Shown here: in pieces, positions 46,155 through 56,230 of the stretch
Position numbering within the stretch: position 1 is the stretch's first letter
Layout of the letters: each line of letters starts with the position of its first letter
Origin: Xanthomonas rydalmerensis
Lineage (GTDB): Bacteria > Pseudomonadota > Gammaproteobacteria > Xanthomonadales > Xanthomonadaceae
Assembly: GCF_033170385.1 (NCBI RefSeq)
Contig: NZ_CP126170.1
Coordinates: forward strand, 2,442,001 to 2,506,000
Length of the DNA: 64,000 nucleotides
Direction of reading: 5' to 3'
Position numbers and translations under genes: made by a program
Notes under the pieces: generated by a model
Told to the model about the DNA's origin: nothing
Database searches by the model: none
What the model saw: the letters and a program-made list of their open reading frames with translations, nothing else

Positions 46155-47383
46155 GCGTGGCATACCTGCACCATGTCCGCCTTGCGCGAACGCGGCGGCG
46201 CAACTTGAAATTCCAGGCCCGGCTCCAGCGCCAGCAACTCAGGATCGGCCAGCTCCGCGGCCAGCAGTTTGGGCACGCCGTCCAGCGTCACCGGCACCGT
46301 GTCCACGCCGACGGCGGCGAACCACGGCGCGAAATCGGGATCGGCGATCCGCGGCCGCCCGTCGCGCACCACCGCGCGCAGTGCACTGCGCGACAGCCCG
46401 ACCAGGCTCTGCGCCGGTGCGCCGCCGCGATCGGCGACGATCAGCAGATCGGCGTGTGCGCCCGGCGCCAGATGCCCGCGCTCCGGCAAACGCAGGATGT
46501 CGGCCGCGGCGGTCGTGGCCAGACGCAGCGCCTGGGTCGCGTCCAGGCCGTGGGCAGCGGCCAGGCGCAGGTCCTCGAGCAGGTCGCGGCCGCCGCTGAC
46601 CCGCGCATCGCTGCCCAGCGCCAGGCGCCCGGCGGCGCTCAGGCGTCGTGGGTCCAGGGTGCGTCCGAGCAGGGTCAGGTTGCTGCTCGGGCACCACACC
46701 ACCGCTGCGCCGCAGGCGAGCACGCGCGCGACATCGTGCGTGCCCAGGCCGACGCCGTGGATCAGCACCGTGTTGTGGGCCAGATGGCCGCGCCGCTCCA
46801 ACTCGGCGAGTTCGCCAGCGGCCACCGCGTCGGTGCCTTCGGCCAGGTGGATCATCCATGGCCAGCCGGCAGCCGACGCCGCGGCGAAGCTTTGCGCCAG
46901 CGGCGGGCCGTAGTCGGGGCCATGCAAGGTGTAGCTCCAGCCGAAATCGTGCAGCAGCGCCACCGGGAAGTCGGCCGCGTCCAGCGCGGCATGCCAGGGG
47001 TCGTGGTGGGCCACGCAGGTCACCCCGGCCAGCAGGTTCTTCAGCCCGCCATGGCGCAGCCGCAGCGGCTTGGGCAAGGCCAGCGCGGCGGCCACCGCCG
47101 GGGTGCGGAAATGCGCGGCGAAGGCGTCGATCCAGGCGTAGCTGTTGGCGAACGGCGCGGCCTGGGGCAGCGGCGGCACCGCATTGACGTGCAGATGCTC
47201 GTGGGCGTTGATCAAGCCCGGCAGCAGCAGGTGCCCCGGCAAGGCGATGTGCAGCGCCGCCGGCTTGGCCGACGCGGCGACGCGACCGGCGCATAGCGCC
47301 AGCGGCGCGTGCACTGCCCCGCCGGCATGCGCGACACGCGCACCGTCCAGGCAGACGTCGACGGGAGCGGCAGGCGCGGCCAT
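46151..47383 (-). CDS. Amidohydrolase-superfamily enzyme
   Basis: A 410-residue metal-dependent hydrolase. HxH motif INAHEHLHVN, further ligands MIHLAEGTD and LIHGVGLG, and Asp in LALGSDARVSGGRDLLED, as in the cytosine/chlorohydrolase-type subgroup. It would deaminate or hydrolyse a ring or amide. Unusual in a glycan operon and flanked by two methyltransferases, suggesting a tailoring step. Two bases separate it from the preceding gene. Confidence 0.9.
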   Translation of the reverse strand: MAAPAAPVDVCLDGARVAHAGGAVHAPLALCAGRVAASAKPAALHIALPGHLLLPGLINAHEHLHVNAVPPLPQAAPFANSYAWIDAFAAHFRTPAVAAALALPKPLRLRHGGLKNLLAGVTCVAHHDPWHAALDAADFPVALLHDFGWSYTLHGPDYGPPLAQSFAAASAAGWPWMIHLAEGTDAVAAGELAELERRGHLAHNTVLIHGVGLGTHDVARVLACGAAVVWCPSSNLTLLGRTLDPRRLSAAGRLALGSDARVSGGRDLLEDLRLAAAHGLDATQALRLATTAAADILRLPERGHLAPGAHADLLIVADRGGAPAQSLVGLSRSALRAVVRDGRPRIADPDFAPWFAAVGVDTVPVTLDGVPKLLAAELADPELLALEPGLEFQVAPPRSRKADMVQVCHA

Positions 47384-47385
47384 GC

Positions 47386-48240
47386 TCAGCGCTTGCGCAT
47401 CACGATCAGGAAGTGGTCGCCCATGTCGCGCAGCAGCGGCCAGCCGCCGATGCGGTCGTCGAGGCGGCCCAGCGCTTCGCCCAAACGCGGGTGGCGCTGG
47501 TAGTGGTCGACCAGGTACGGCGGCGGCAGGCACAGGCTGAGCGCGCGGTACGACTCCAACTCGAAATGCGGCGCGAACGCGCGGTAGAACTCGCGTGGGA
47601 AGTAGTACCAGGTCCAGATCGTGTGCCCGTTCATGCCGACCGCGGTGGCGCCGCGGGCGGCGCGGACGGCGGCACGGCGCAGGCGCCCGCGCAGCAGGTA
47701 GTGGCCCAGTTCCCACGGACACAGCCGGCCGATCACCGAGAACACCAGCCGGCCATCGCGGCGCAGCAGCCGTGCGCAGTGACCGGCGACCTCCGGCAGA
47801 TCCGGCGCGCAGTTGAGCGGGCCGAAGTTGGAGTACATGCCATCGAACTCGCCATCGAGCAGATCCAGCTGCTGGATGCCGACGTGGGCCGCGCTGAGCC
47901 GGCCGTGCAGGCTCGGGTCCTGCGCGCGGGCACGGGTGCGCTCGACCATCTGCGGCGACCAGTCGGTGGCCAGCACGCGGTAGCCGCGCTGGGCGAAGGC
48001 GTGCGCATCCAGGCCGGTGCCGCAGCCCAGGTCGACCAGGCGCGAACCGACCGGCAACTGCGTCGCCACCGTGTCCCACAAGGTGGTGCGCATGCGCTGG
48101 ATCAGCGCGTTGTTGCCGCGTGGGCCATCGTAGTCGACGGCCACGCTGTCGAAGGCGCGCTGCGTGTCCAGCAGCCGCACCGGGTCCAGAGTGGTCGTAT
48201 GCGCCGTCGCGCCCGCCTTGCCGTTCGCTGTCACCTGCAC
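47386..48240 (-). CDS. SAM-dependent methyltransferase
   Basis: A 284-residue class I methyltransferase. Motif I RLVDLGCGTGLDAHAFA, VLATDWSPQMVERTRARA, and SNFGPLNCAPDLPEVAG for the substrate side. First gene of the second half of the glycan operon; a predicted ECF promoter lies 61 bases upstream in the only sizeable gap of the operon. Confidence 0.9.
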   Translation of the reverse strand: MQVTANGKAGATAHTTTLDPVRLLDTQRAFDSVAVDYDGPRGNNALIQRMRTTLWDTVATQLPVGSRLVDLGCGTGLDAHAFAQRGYRVLATDWSPQMVERTRARAQDPSLHGRLSAAHVGIQQLDLLDGEFDGMYSNFGPLNCAPDLPEVAGHCARLLRRDGRLVFSVIGRLCPWELGHYLLRGRLRRAAVRAARGATAVGMNGHTIWTWYYFPREFYRAFAPHFELESYRALSLCLPPPYLVDHYQRHPRLGEALGRLDDRIGGWPLLRDMGDHFLIVMRKR

Positions 48241-48301
48241 CTCTCCACTCCCCTGCCCTCGTCGGAATCCGCGCGTATCGAGCGCGCGGTACTGCAGGTA
48301 G

Positions 48302-48327
48302 GTGCGGCAGCAGCGCCGTTTGGTTGA
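48302..48327 (-). promoter_or_regulatory. Predicted internal ECF promoter of the glycan operon
   Basis: The reverse strand reads TCAACC, 15 bases, CGCAC followed by CTACC: one change in each block but identical spacing. It lies in the 102-base gap between the Wzz-like gene and the methyltransferase, the longest gap in an otherwise overlapping 15-gene run. Confidence 0.55.
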
Positions 48328-48342
48328 ATCGGCGAGGTGCCG

Positions 48343-49197
48343 TTATGCGACAGCCGCAGTCGGCCGCGTCTGGCGGCGACGCAGCGCATTGCGCACCACC
48401 GCGGCCAGCACGCCGCCGCCGAGCCCGGCCAGCAGCGCCGCGGCCAGCACCAGCACCGGGTTGGGGAACGCGGCGCGTGGCGGCACATAGGTCTCCCAGG
48501 GCGCCGAGGTGTCGTAGGTGTAGCGCGCGCCGAGCCGGCCGAGCAGCTCCTCGCGTTCGGCCTTGAGGCCGCGCAGCGTGGTGGTCTTCTCCGACAGCAG
48601 CATGTTGCCGAGCAATTGCTGTTCGACGCTGCCGCGGTCTTCGCGCTGCTGCTGCAGCAGGCGGTCGCGCTCGGCCTGGGTGGCGGCGATGTCCGCGGCC
48701 AGCGCCTGCAGCCGTGCATTGGCCTGCTGCAGCGGGCCGGCCTGGATGCCCCGGTGCAGCGCCTGCAACTGCGCGATGGTGGCCGTCGCCAGCTGCCGTG
48801 CCTGCTGCGGCGATTGGGCGCGCAGGGTCAGCTGGATCAGGTTGGCGTACGGGTCCGGATCCAGCTTGAGGCTGTCGCGGTACAGCGCGGCCTGGCGGCT
48901 GTCCAACGCCACGCCGGCGCCGCGCAGCACCTGTTCCTGGAACTGCCGGGTCTTGATCCGGTCGATCACCCGCTGGAACGGTTCCAGCTTGGGGTCGCGC
49001 CCGGACGGGGTCGGGCCGAACTCGCCGACCTGCACCCAGGCGGTGGCCTGCCACTGGCGGGTCGCGCCATGCAGGAACAGCGCCGCCAGCGCCAATGCCA
49101 GCAACAGCGGCAGCAGGCACCAGCGCCATTCCCGCCGCAGGATCCGCCACAGGTCGATCAGGTAGATTTCGTCTTGGGGCATGGCGGTGTCGGTCAT
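48343..49197 (-). CDS. Wzz-type polysaccharide chain-length protein
   Basis: A 284-residue inner-membrane co-polymerase. An N-terminal basic/aromatic segment precedes the first helix (about 27-45), then a periplasmic coiled coil (QQANARLQALAADIAATQAERDRL) and a second helix (about 248-270) after the Pro-rich VPPRAAFPNP. No kinase domain, so an O-antigen or class-2-like chain regulator. Overlaps the Wzy-like gene by 4 bases. Confidence 0.88.
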   Translation of the reverse strand: MTDTAMPQDEIYLIDLWRILRREWRWCLLPLLLALALAALFLHGATRQWQATAWVQVGEFGPTPSGRDPKLEPFQRVIDRIKTRQFQEQVLRGAGVALDSRQAALYRDSLKLDPDPYANLIQLTLRAQSPQQARQLATATIAQLQALHRGIQAGPLQQANARLQALAADIAATQAERDRLLQQQREDRGSVEQQLLGNMLLSEKTTTLRGLKAEREELLGRLGARYTYDTSAPWETYVPPRAAFPNPVLVLAAALLAGLGGGVLAAVVRNALRRRQTRPTAAVA

Positions 49198-50360
49198 GGC
49201 AGCGGGGATCTCGGGGGAGCGGAAGGCAGGGCCGCCGCCGGTGCGGCGTCGCGGCGGTTCGGCAGCAAGGCGCTGCAGGCGTGCAACAGCAGGCACAGCG
49301 CGACGAAGCCGGCATTGGTCCAGGTGAAGGCCTGCGGCGCGAACGGCGACATCACGCAGGCGTAGGCGATGCGCAGGAACACCAGCAGGTTGAACAGCGC
49401 CACGCCGCGACCGAGCAGGCGCACGCTCCACAGCAACGCCGCGTACAGCGCCAGCATCGCCGCCAGCGCCGCGCCGGGGCCGCCGGCCAGCAGGAACGGC
49501 AGGAACTCGGTGCCGACATTGATGTTCGGGGCATCCAGCGGGATGCCGGTGCCGGCGGTGGCGATGGAACCGCTCAGCGGCACCAGCTGGTTGACCAGGA
49601 AGCTGGCGTTCTCGTAGCCCTTGCTGAGCAGCGCGCCGAAGTTGTACGGGCCGGCACCGATGTACAGCAGCAGCCACTTGATGCCCTGCGGCGCGGCCCG
49701 GTACAGCGCGCCGAACGGCAGCGCCACCGAATCCAGCGAGCCCGAACGCAGCGTGCCCAGCAGCGAGAACGCGGCGGCACCCGCGCACAGCAGCGCCAGT
49801 ACCCGTTTCCACGGCAGCGGCCGCGCCGGGTCGCGACGCAGCAAGACCAACAGGCCCACACTGAACACTGCCGCGAACAGACGGTTGCGGTCGATCACCA
49901 GCACCGGGAAGGCGAAGCCGGCCAGCAGCAGCGCGTTGCGCACGCTGCGCTCGCGCACGCACAGCAGGCCGATCGGCGGCAGGATCCAGCACATGTTCGA
50001 CACATGTCGAACATGCGATTGTAGCGGGCTGAGGTCGGCGTAGGCGGAGGGGTTGTGCAGCAAGGGAATCGGGAACAGCAACAGGTCCAGCAGGCAGAAC
50101 AGCCCCACCGCGGCGGCCAGGCCGAGCGCGACGAAAGCCTCGCGCGTGCCCGCATACTCGCGCGCCCGGAACGCCGCCAGCGGCGGCAGGCGGATGCCAA
50201 GCAATGCGTCCAGCCCCAGCGTCGCCAGCGCCACGGCGGCCAGCAGCGCGATGCCGGCGAGATAGCCCGGCGGCAGGTCGAAACTGAGTAGGGTCAGCGC
50301 ACAGCTCAGCAGCAGCGGCAGGCCGAAATAGGCCGACGGCAGGCGCAGCAGGCGGCTCAT
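49194..50360 (-). CDS. Wzy-like O-antigen/polysaccharide polymerase
   Basis: A 388-residue polytopic membrane protein with about ten helices and a long periplasmic loop containing GAGPYNFGALLSKGYENASF. This topology, with no other domain, between Wzz and a glycosyltransferase and next to Wzx, indicates a Wzy polymerase. The sequence itself is not diagnostic. The gene contains a perfect inverted repeat (49992-50015). Confidence 0.75.
   Translation of the reverse strand: MSRLLRLPSAYFGLPLLLSCALTLLSFDLPPGYLAGIALLAAVALATLGLDALLGIRLPPLAAFRAREYAGTREAFVALGLAAAVGLFCLLDLLLFPIPLLHNPSAYADLSPLQSHVRHVSNMCWILPPIGLLCVRERSVRNALLLAGFAFPVLVIDRNRLFAAVFSVGLLVLLRRDPARPLPWKRVLALLCAGAAAFSLLGTLRSGSLDSVALPFGALYRAAPQGIKWLLLYIGAGPYNFGALLSKGYENASFLVNQLVPLSGSIATAGTGIPLDAPNINVGTEFLPFLLAGGPGAALAAMLALYAALLWSVRLLGRGVALFNLLVFLRIAYACVMSPFAPQAFTWTNAGFVALCLLLHACSALLPNRRDAAPAAALPSAPPRSPLP
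49992..50015. repeat. Perfect inverted repeat inside the wzy-like gene
   Basis: The 10-base arms CATGTTCGAC and GTCGAACATG flank ACAT. On the coding strand this encodes HVRHVSNM, so the protein also shows a short internal echo. Low GC relative to the gene. Confidence 0.7.
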
Positions 50361-51298
50361 GTGCGCTCGATCAGGGCTGGCTGGCCGCCCTGGCGCAACC
50401 GCGCCAACAGCGACAGCCACGCATGTGCCAACAGGTGCCCGCCCAGCGCCAGCGGGCTGCGCCGCAGGAACGCGATCTTGGCGGCGATGTAGTGCGCCTG
50501 CGCATGCAGCAGGGTGCGGCAGGCGGGATCGAACAACCGCGCGCGGCGCAATGCCACCTGCCGCGATTCGGCCAGGTTGGCCAGGCGGCTGGGCAAGTGC
50601 CGGGTGCGGCTGGCGTTGTGGTCGTGCACGCGGTAGGCGCAGACGGCGACGTCCAGGAAGCCGAGGGCGTCGCGCGCGACCAGGCGCAGGAAGAAGTCCC
50701 AGTCCTCGATACGCAGGCCCTCGTCCCACTCCGCGCCCGGCTGCAGCGCGCTGCGCCGGACCAGCGCCACCGCCCCGCTCACCGCCCAGTGGCGGATCAC
50801 CGCGCGGCGGATGCCGGCCTCGCTCAGGTACAGGCGTTTGTCCACGCCGTGCAGGTCGCGCATGCTGCTCTGGTGCAGCGTGCGGCCCTGGGTGTCGACC
50901 ACGATGGCGTCGCCGATCACCGCAGCCTTGTGCGGATGCGCGCCCAGGTACGCCACCTGCACGCCCAGCCCGCCGGGCAGCAGGTAATCGTCGCTGGCCC
51001 CCAGGCGCAGAAACTCGCCGCGGGCCATCGCCACCAGGTGGTTGAGCGTGGCGGCGATGCCGAGGTTCTCGCGCGGCCAGAAGCGCACGTGCAAGGTGTC
51101 GCCGTGCTGGGCAATCCACTCGGCGATGCACTCGGCGGTGCCGTCGCTGGAGCCGTCGTCGACGATCACCAGTTCCTTGTTCGGGTACGGATCCTCCAGC
51201 ACGCTGTCCAGGCAGCGCTGCACGAAGCGCGCGTGGTTGTAGGCCGGGATCAACACCGACACCAGCGGCAGCGTCGGCGGCGTGTGCGGTGCGTCCAT
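50357..51298 (-). CDS. Glycosyltransferase family 2
   Basis: A 313-residue GT-A enzyme. VSVLIPAYNHARFVQRCLDS, then VIVDDGSSDGT, the DxD-like GASDDYLLPGG, and the acceptor region EGLRIEDWDFFLRL. Soluble or peripheral. Its ATG overlaps the flippase stop by one base (TGATG). Confidence 0.95.
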   Translation of the reverse strand: MDAPHTPPTLPLVSVLIPAYNHARFVQRCLDSVLEDPYPNKELVIVDDGSSDGTAECIAEWIAQHGDTLHVRFWPRENLGIAATLNHLVAMARGEFLRLGASDDYLLPGGLGVQVAYLGAHPHKAAVIGDAIVVDTQGRTLHQSSMRDLHGVDKRLYLSEAGIRRAVIRHWAVSGAVALVRRSALQPGAEWDEGLRIEDWDFFLRLVARDALGFLDVAVCAYRVHDHNASRTRHLPSRLANLAESRQVALRRARLFDPACRTLLHAQAHYIAAKIAFLRRSPLALGGHLLAHAWLSLLARLRQGGQPALIERT

Positions 51299-52551
51299 CA
51301 GCCCAGTCCTCGCAGGTAGCGGCGCACCACCAGCACGTTGAACGCCAGGTACAGCGCGTAGTTGCAGGCGAACGCATAGGCCGCGCCGATCAGGCCCATG
51401 TGCGCGGTGAACAGCACCACCAGGCCCAGGTAGCTGGCGGCGAAAAAGCATTCGGAGAGCACGAACAGCCGCGTCATCGCCTTGGCCAGCATCAGGTAGG
51501 ACAGCACGAAGGAGGCGATCTTGAGCACGTCGCCGAGCAGCTGCGGCGCATACAGCGGCAACGCGGCGGCAAAATGGGCCGAGAACAGCAGCCGGGTGAT
51601 CCAGTCGCGGCACAGGTACACCGTAGCCGCGGCCAGGATCACCGCCGGCAGCACGTAGCGGTAGGCGCCACGCAGTTCCTGCAGCAGCGCGGTGCGCGTG
51701 TGCAGCGCCGCCAGCTTGGGCAGGTAGTGGACGTTGATGGCGGTGGTGAAGAACAGCAGGTAGGCATCGGAGACACGGCTCACCGCCTGCCAATAGCCGA
51801 CCTGCTGCCAGCCGAGCTGGCCGGCCAGATGATCGCGCACGCCGATGTTGACCAGCAGCGGCAGCAGCGCCGAGGCCAGGGTCATCGCGGAGAAGGCGGC
51901 CAGCCGCCGCACCATCGCCGGGTCGAAGCGGATGCGCAGCATCTCGCGGCGGAAGTACGGGCTGCGCCGCAGCGCCGGTACCCCGGCGCACAGCCAGGCG
52001 ACCTGCCCCAGCACCAGGCCCAACAGCGCCCCATACAGGCCCATGCCGTGCGCCAGCGCCGCCACCAGCAGCACGCTCAGCACCGCGCCGGCGACCTGGA
52101 TCAAGGCCAGCCGGCGCACGTCCATGAAGCCATTGACCACCGCCAGGATGTAGTTGGCCAGCGCAATCCCGAGCTGCGCCACCGCCAGCACGCAGATCAG
52201 CGGCTGGTACTGCGCGTCGCCGAGCAGGCGCTCGGCGATCAGGCGACTGCACAGCAGTGCGGCCACGCCCATCGCGCACGCTGCGACGCAGGCATAGCCC
52301 AAGGCGCTTCCCAGCAGCCGGGTCAGCGACTGCGCATCGTCGCGGTACTCGGCCACGTACTTGACCACGCCGGCACCGATGCCGCCCCCGGCCACGACCG
52401 CCAGCAGCGACATCAGGCTGGTGAACTGGCCGAGCCGGGCGACCCCGGACGGCCCGGCGTACACCGCCACCAGCTTGAGCACCAGCAACGCGGACAGCAG
52501 CTTGGCCGCGGTGGCCACGCCGCTGTACACGCCGCTGCGCAGCACGTTCAT
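51298..52551 (-). CDS. wzx: Wzx-type lipid-linked oligosaccharide flippase
   Basis: A 417-residue polytopic protein (about 12 helices) of the MOP superfamily, closest in look to WzxE. N-terminal [21 protein letters not shown] and [12 protein letters not shown] are family features. It flips undecaprenyl-linked repeat units to the periplasm for the Wzy-like polymerase. Overlaps the aminotransferase by 4 bases. Confidence 0.92.
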   Translation of the reverse strand: MNVLRSGVYSGVATAAKLLSALLVLKLVAVYAGPSGVARLGQFTSLMSLLAVVAGGGIGAGVVKYVAEYRDDAQSLTRLLGSALGYACVAACAMGVAALLCSRLIAERLLGDAQYQPLICVLAVAQLGIALANYILAVVNGFMDVRRLALIQVAGAVLSVLLVAALAHGMGLYGALLGLVLGQVAWLCAGVPALRRSPYFRREMLRIRFDPAMVRRLAAFSAMTLASALLPLLVNIGVRDHLAGQLGWQQVGYWQAVSRVSDAYLLFFTTAINVHYLPKLAALHTRTALLQELRGAYRYVLPAVILAAATVYLCRDWITRLLFSAHFAAALPLYAPQLLGDVLKIASFVLSYLMLAKAMTRLFVLSECFFAASYLGLVVLFTAHMGLIGAAYAFACNYALYLAFNVLVVRRYLRGLG

Positions 52552-53678
52552 GCCGCCACGCCACCGAAACGCCGGCAGGCGTCGATCACCTGCGCGACCG
52601 CCGCGTCGTCCAGGGTCGGGCCGATCGGCAGACTGAGCACCTCGGCAGCCAACCGCTCGCACAGCGGCAACTGCAGCGTCGCCAGTTCCGGATAGGCCGG
52701 CTGCCGATGCGGCGGCGTCGGGTAATGCACCAGGCACTGCACGCCCTGGGCCTGCAGATGCTGTTGCAGCGCATCGCGCTGTGCGCAGCGCACCACGAAC
52801 AGGTGCCAGGCGTGCGCCGCCGGGTCGGCCACCTGCGGCACTGCGATCCGCGGATGCGCGATGCCATCGAGGTATCGCTGGGCGATCGCGCGGCGCGCGG
52901 CGATGTCGGCATCCAGATGGCGCAGCTTGACCCGCAACAGCGCCGCCTGCAGTTCGTCCAGGCGCGAGTTCACGCCCTGCACCAGATGCCGGTACTTGAT
53001 GTCCGAGCCGTAGTTGCGCAGCACGCGTAGCTGCGTCGCCAGCGCGTCGTCGTCGGTGGTCACCGCGCCGCCGTCGCCGAGCGCGCCCAGGTTCTTGCCG
53101 GGGAAGAAACTGAAACCGGCGGCATCGCCGAAGCTACCGGCAGGGCGGCCGTCGCGGCGTGCGCCATGCGCCTGCGCCGCGTCCTCGAGCAGGAGTAGGC
53201 CATGCTGCTCGGCAATGCTGCGCAACGCGGCCATCTCCGCAAGTTGCCCATACAGGTGCACCGCCAGGATCGCCTTGGTGCGCGGGCCGATCGCCCGTTC
53301 CACCTGCGCCGGATCCAAGTTGAAGCTGGCCGCGTCCGGCTCCAGCGGCACCGGTCGCAGCCGGTTCTCGCTGATCGCCAGGAAGCTGGCGATGAAGGTA
53401 TTGCCCGGCACCAGCACCTCGTCGCCTTCGCGCAGCCGGCCGAGTGCGCGGTAGCCGCGCAGGATCAGGGTCAGCGCGTCCATGCCGTTGCCGACGCCGA
53501 TGGCATGGGCGGTGCCGCAGTAGGCGGCGAACTCGCGCTCGAACGCGTCCAGTTCCTCGCCGAGCACGTACCACCCGGAATCGATCACCCTCGCCGCGGC
53601 GGCCTTGAGCTCGTCGGCATAGCGCGCATTGCTGGCGCGCAGGTCGAGGAACGGCACGCTGCCCGCTGGCAGGTTCAT
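52548..53678 (-). CDS. PLP sugar aminotransferase (DegT/FdtB-like)
   Basis: A 376-residue DegT/DnrJ/EryC1 enzyme. [17 protein letters not shown] at the start, GNGMDALTL, Asp of the PLP-ring contact in [13 protein letters not shown], and the PLP lysine in [14 protein letters not shown] (about 195). With the FdtA-like isomerase and NeuD-like acetyltransferase it would make dTDP-3-acetamido-3,6-dideoxyhexose (Fuc3NAc or Qui3NAc; the sequence cannot say which). Confidence 0.92.
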   Translation of the reverse strand: MNLPAGSVPFLDLRASNARYADELKAAAARVIDSGWYVLGEELDAFEREFAAYCGTAHAIGVGNGMDALTLILRGYRALGRLREGDEVLVPGNTFIASFLAISENRLRPVPLEPDAASFNLDPAQVERAIGPRTKAILAVHLYGQLAEMAALRSIAEQHGLLLLEDAAQAHGARRDGRPAGSFGDAAGFSFFPGKNLGALGDGGAVTTDDDALATQLRVLRNYGSDIKYRHLVQGVNSRLDELQAALLRVKLRHLDADIAARRAIAQRYLDGIAHPRIAVPQVADPAAHAWHLFVVRCAQRDALQQHLQAQGVQCLVHYPTPPHRQPAYPELATLQLPLCERLAAEVLSLPIGPTLDDAAVAQVIDACRRFGGVAA

Positions 53679-54610
53679 TGCAATTCCCAATGGTAGAAAT
53701 CGTGGACCACGGCGCGTGCGCCGAAGCGCTCCTTCTGCTCGACCAGGCCGGCATTGAGCACCTGGCCCTGCTGCTCGGTGGAAATGCCCAGGCTGAGGAA
53801 CTCGCGCTGCGCGTAGACCTGCTCGATCAGTTCGGCCAGCAGCAGGCTCAGCGCATCGGCGCGGCGGCCCTGCTCCGAGCAGGCCAGGTATTGGGTATGG
53901 ACGACGTGGCCGAAGTCGTACACCAGCGTGCCGGCCAGCAGGTCGGCACCGTCGCGCACTTCGTAGGGCACGATCTGCGCCGGAAAGCGCGCGCACAGCA
54001 GGCGCAGTTCGTCCAGGCTGTGGGTCGGGCGCGCGCCGTGGCGTTGCAGTACCTCGCCCAGCAGCGTATGCAGCGGCGCCGGATCGTCTGCCCGTTGCAC
54101 GCGCAGCCCGGCGCGGCGTGCCTTGGCGACCGAGCGCTTGCGTGCGGCGGCGAAGCGCGGCGGTTCGCGTAAGGGCACCGCCGAGGACAGGTCGCGGCGC
54201 TGCAGGCGCGCGCCGAGCCGGTGCAGCGCGTACAGGTCCTCTTCCGCCGGACTGCGATGAAACAGATGCGGCACCGCCTTGTACAGCAGCGTGCGCACGC
54301 CGGTGTCGCGATAATGCGCGGCGATGCGCTCGAACGCCTCCAGCGTCGCCGTCGCACGCAGCGCGTGGGTCGACACCAAGCCGGCATAGCTGAGGCCGGC
54401 ATGGCTGGTCACCGCGTCGCCATCGCGGTTGGCCGGAAACACCGCCACCGGCGCGCCGGCGTCCTCGACCAACAACGAAGCATCGACGAAGCGTGCAGCG
54501 TGATAGTCCATGTAGCCACGCCGGTGCAGCAGATTGCCGTTGCGCGAGGCGTCCACCACGGCATCCCATGCCGGCGCGTCGGTCGCGGTATACGCCCTAA
54601 CCGACAGCAT
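53675..54610 (-). CDS. GNAT/FemAB-like acyltransferase
   Basis: A 311-residue protein. N-terminal [19 protein letters not shown] and central [19 protein letters not shown] are typical of GNAT proteins in polysaccharide loci. The C-terminal half, [18 protein letters not shown], matches the acceptor strand. Probably acylates or aminoacylates a sugar. Overlaps both neighbours. Confidence 0.85.
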   Translation of the reverse strand: MLSVRAYTATDAPAWDAVVDASRNGNLLHRRGYMDYHAARFVDASLLVEDAGAPVAVFPANRDGDAVTSHAGLSYAGLVSTHALRATATLEAFERIAAHYRDTGVRTLLYKAVPHLFHRSPAEEDLYALHRLGARLQRRDLSSAVPLREPPRFAAARKRSVAKARRAGLRVQRADDPAPLHTLLGEVLQRHGARPTHSLDELRLLCARFPAQIVPYEVRDGADLLAGTLVYDFGHVVHTQYLACSEQGRRADALSLLLAELIEQVYAQREFLSLGISTEQQGQVLNAGLVEQKERFGARAVVHDFYHWELQ

Positions 54611-55556
54611 CGCCGTCCTCCCACACCATGCCGGCGGGCAAGTCCGCCTCGGCCACGCCGAACCCGTCGCGGCCCATGTCGTTGCCGTTGTAGAACAGCA
54701 GCAGGCGCTCGCCGTGGCGGATCAGCGCCGGATAGCACAGCGTGTGTGCGTCCCAGCCCTGCGCCGACAGCGGCAGGCCCAACGCCGCGTCGCAGCGCTG
54801 CCAGTGGCGGCCGTCGTCGCTGACCGCCATGCCGGGCAGATAGGCGCCGTCGCGACTGCCATGGGTGAAATACATCAGATAGCGGCCATCGTGCCGGTAC
54901 ACCCGCGGGCGGCCGATACGGTACTCGTCGCCCTGCGGCTGCAGGCAGACCGTGTCCTGACGCGAGATCGCCTGCAGGTCGTCGGTCTCCACGCAACGGA
55001 TGTGGTAGCGCGGGTACGGCGTGCCGCCGATCCATTCCCAGTCGTCCCCCACTGCGTACCACAGCTGCCAGCGGCGATTCTCGTAACGCGCCGAATGCAC
55101 CGCGGCGATGGTGCTGCGGCCCGGCGCGCGGTCCAGCAGCGGCGTGTCCTGGCGGCGCTGGAACGTGTCGCCGCCATCGGTGGAGACCGCCAGGCCGGTA
55201 AAGGCCAGGAACTTGGCCCGCGCCACCTGCTGGAAGCCGACATAGAACATGTACAGGCCGTCCGGCCCATGCACCACGTCGCCGAGGATCATGCCGTTGT
55301 CGTCGAAGCAGCCGGCGCGACCGATGTCCAGCACCGGTGCGGCGCTGATGCCGAGCACCTGGGTAGGATCGTCGGCGCGCACGTCCACGTAGCCGATGCG
55401 GCTGACCCCGGCATCGTCGCGGAAGCCAGCGTAGATCCGCAGTCGCTCGGCATCCAGCCGCAGCGGGGTCGGCGTCAGCGCCGAATGCCGCATCCAGCCG
55501 CCGACGCCGTCGCGCGCGGTGTCGAACACCAATCCGCGTTTGTGCCAGGCGAACAT
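54597..55556 (-). CDS. Five-bladed beta-propeller glycosidase-like protein
   Basis: A 319-residue protein of the GH43/GH32/GH130 fold. Repeats such as GDVVHGPDGLYMFYVGFQ, GRPRVYRHDGRYLMYFTHGS and LCYPALIRHGERLLLFYNGN form the propeller blades. No signal peptide, so cytoplasmic, unusual for a polymer hydrolase. May act on a nucleotide or lipid-linked sugar or be a phosphorylase. I chose the ATG at 55556. Confidence 0.8.
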   Translation of the reverse strand: MFAWHKRGLVFDTARDGVGGWMRHSALTPTPLRLDAERLRIYAGFRDDAGVSRIGYVDVRADDPTQVLGISAAPVLDIGRAGCFDDNGMILGDVVHGPDGLYMFYVGFQQVARAKFLAFTGLAVSTDGGDTFQRRQDTPLLDRAPGRSTIAAVHSARYENRRWQLWYAVGDDWEWIGGTPYPRYHIRCVETDDLQAISRQDTVCLQPQGDEYRIGRPRVYRHDGRYLMYFTHGSRDGAYLPGMAVSDDGRHWQRCDAALGLPLSAQGWDAHTLCYPALIRHGERLLLFYNGNDMGRDGFGVAEADLPAGMVWEDGDAVG

Positions 55557-55561
55557 GCGCC

Positions 55562-56227
55562 TCACAGGTCCACGTCGAAGCTGGACTTGCCGGCCACCGC
55601 CCGAGCCGGCGCACCGACGTAGACGCGTCCGGGTTCGGTGTCGCGGGTCAGCAGCGCACCGGCGCCGATGACGTTGTCGGCGGCGACCTTGACCCGGTCG
55701 CTGAGCGTGGCGTTGACCCCGATGAAGCTGCTCGCGCCGATCTCGCAGTAGCCGGAAATCACCGCGTGCGAGGCCACGAATACGTGGTCGTGGATCGTCG
55801 TGCGGTGGCCGACGTGGTTGCCGCTCCACAGGATGCAGTTGGCACCGATGCGGGTGAACGGCTGCAGCACGTTGTGCTCGAACACGAAGCAGTGCTCGCC
55901 CAGTTCCACGTTGCGCCAGACGAAGGCGTGCGAGCTGACGTAGCTGGCCATGCGGTAGCCGCGGCGCTTGGCGTCCAGATAGAACCGCGTGCGTAGCCGG
56001 TTGAGTCCGCTGGCGGGGATCGCCACGAACGCCTCCACCTGCGACGGCGGATATCGCTGTTCGAGCTCCTCGTAGGCCACCACCGGCAGGCCGGCCAGGG
56101 TCGGCGCGGACAGGTAGTCGCGCTCCACGCTGAAGGCCAGCACCTCGTAGTCGCTGTCGTGGGTGAAGTATTCGCAGGCGATCTGCGCCAGTTCGCCGGC
56201 GCCGACGATGACCAGGGGACGCGCCAT
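55562..56227 (-). CDS. NeuD/PglD-family sugar N-acetyltransferase (FdtC-like)
   Basis: A 221-residue enzyme. N-terminal Rossmann strand LVIVGAGELAQIACEYF, then a left-handed beta-helix of hexapeptide repeats (FTRIGANCILWSGNHVGHRTT shortened here) and a closing GRVYVGAPARAV. Catalytic His likely in NHVGH. Acetylates the 3-amino sugar made by the aminotransferase. Three bases from the FdtA-like gene. Confidence 0.9.
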   Translation of the reverse strand: MARPLVIVGAGELAQIACEYFTHDSDYEVLAFSVERDYLSAPTLAGLPVVAYEELEQRYPPSQVEAFVAIPASGLNRLRTRFYLDAKRRGYRMASYVSSHAFVWRNVELGEHCFVFEHNVLQPFTRIGANCILWSGNHVGHRTTIHDHVFVASHAVISGYCEIGASSFIGVNATLSDRVKVAADNVIGAGALLTRDTEPGRVYVGAPARAVAGKSSFDVDL

Positions 56228-56230
56228 GAG

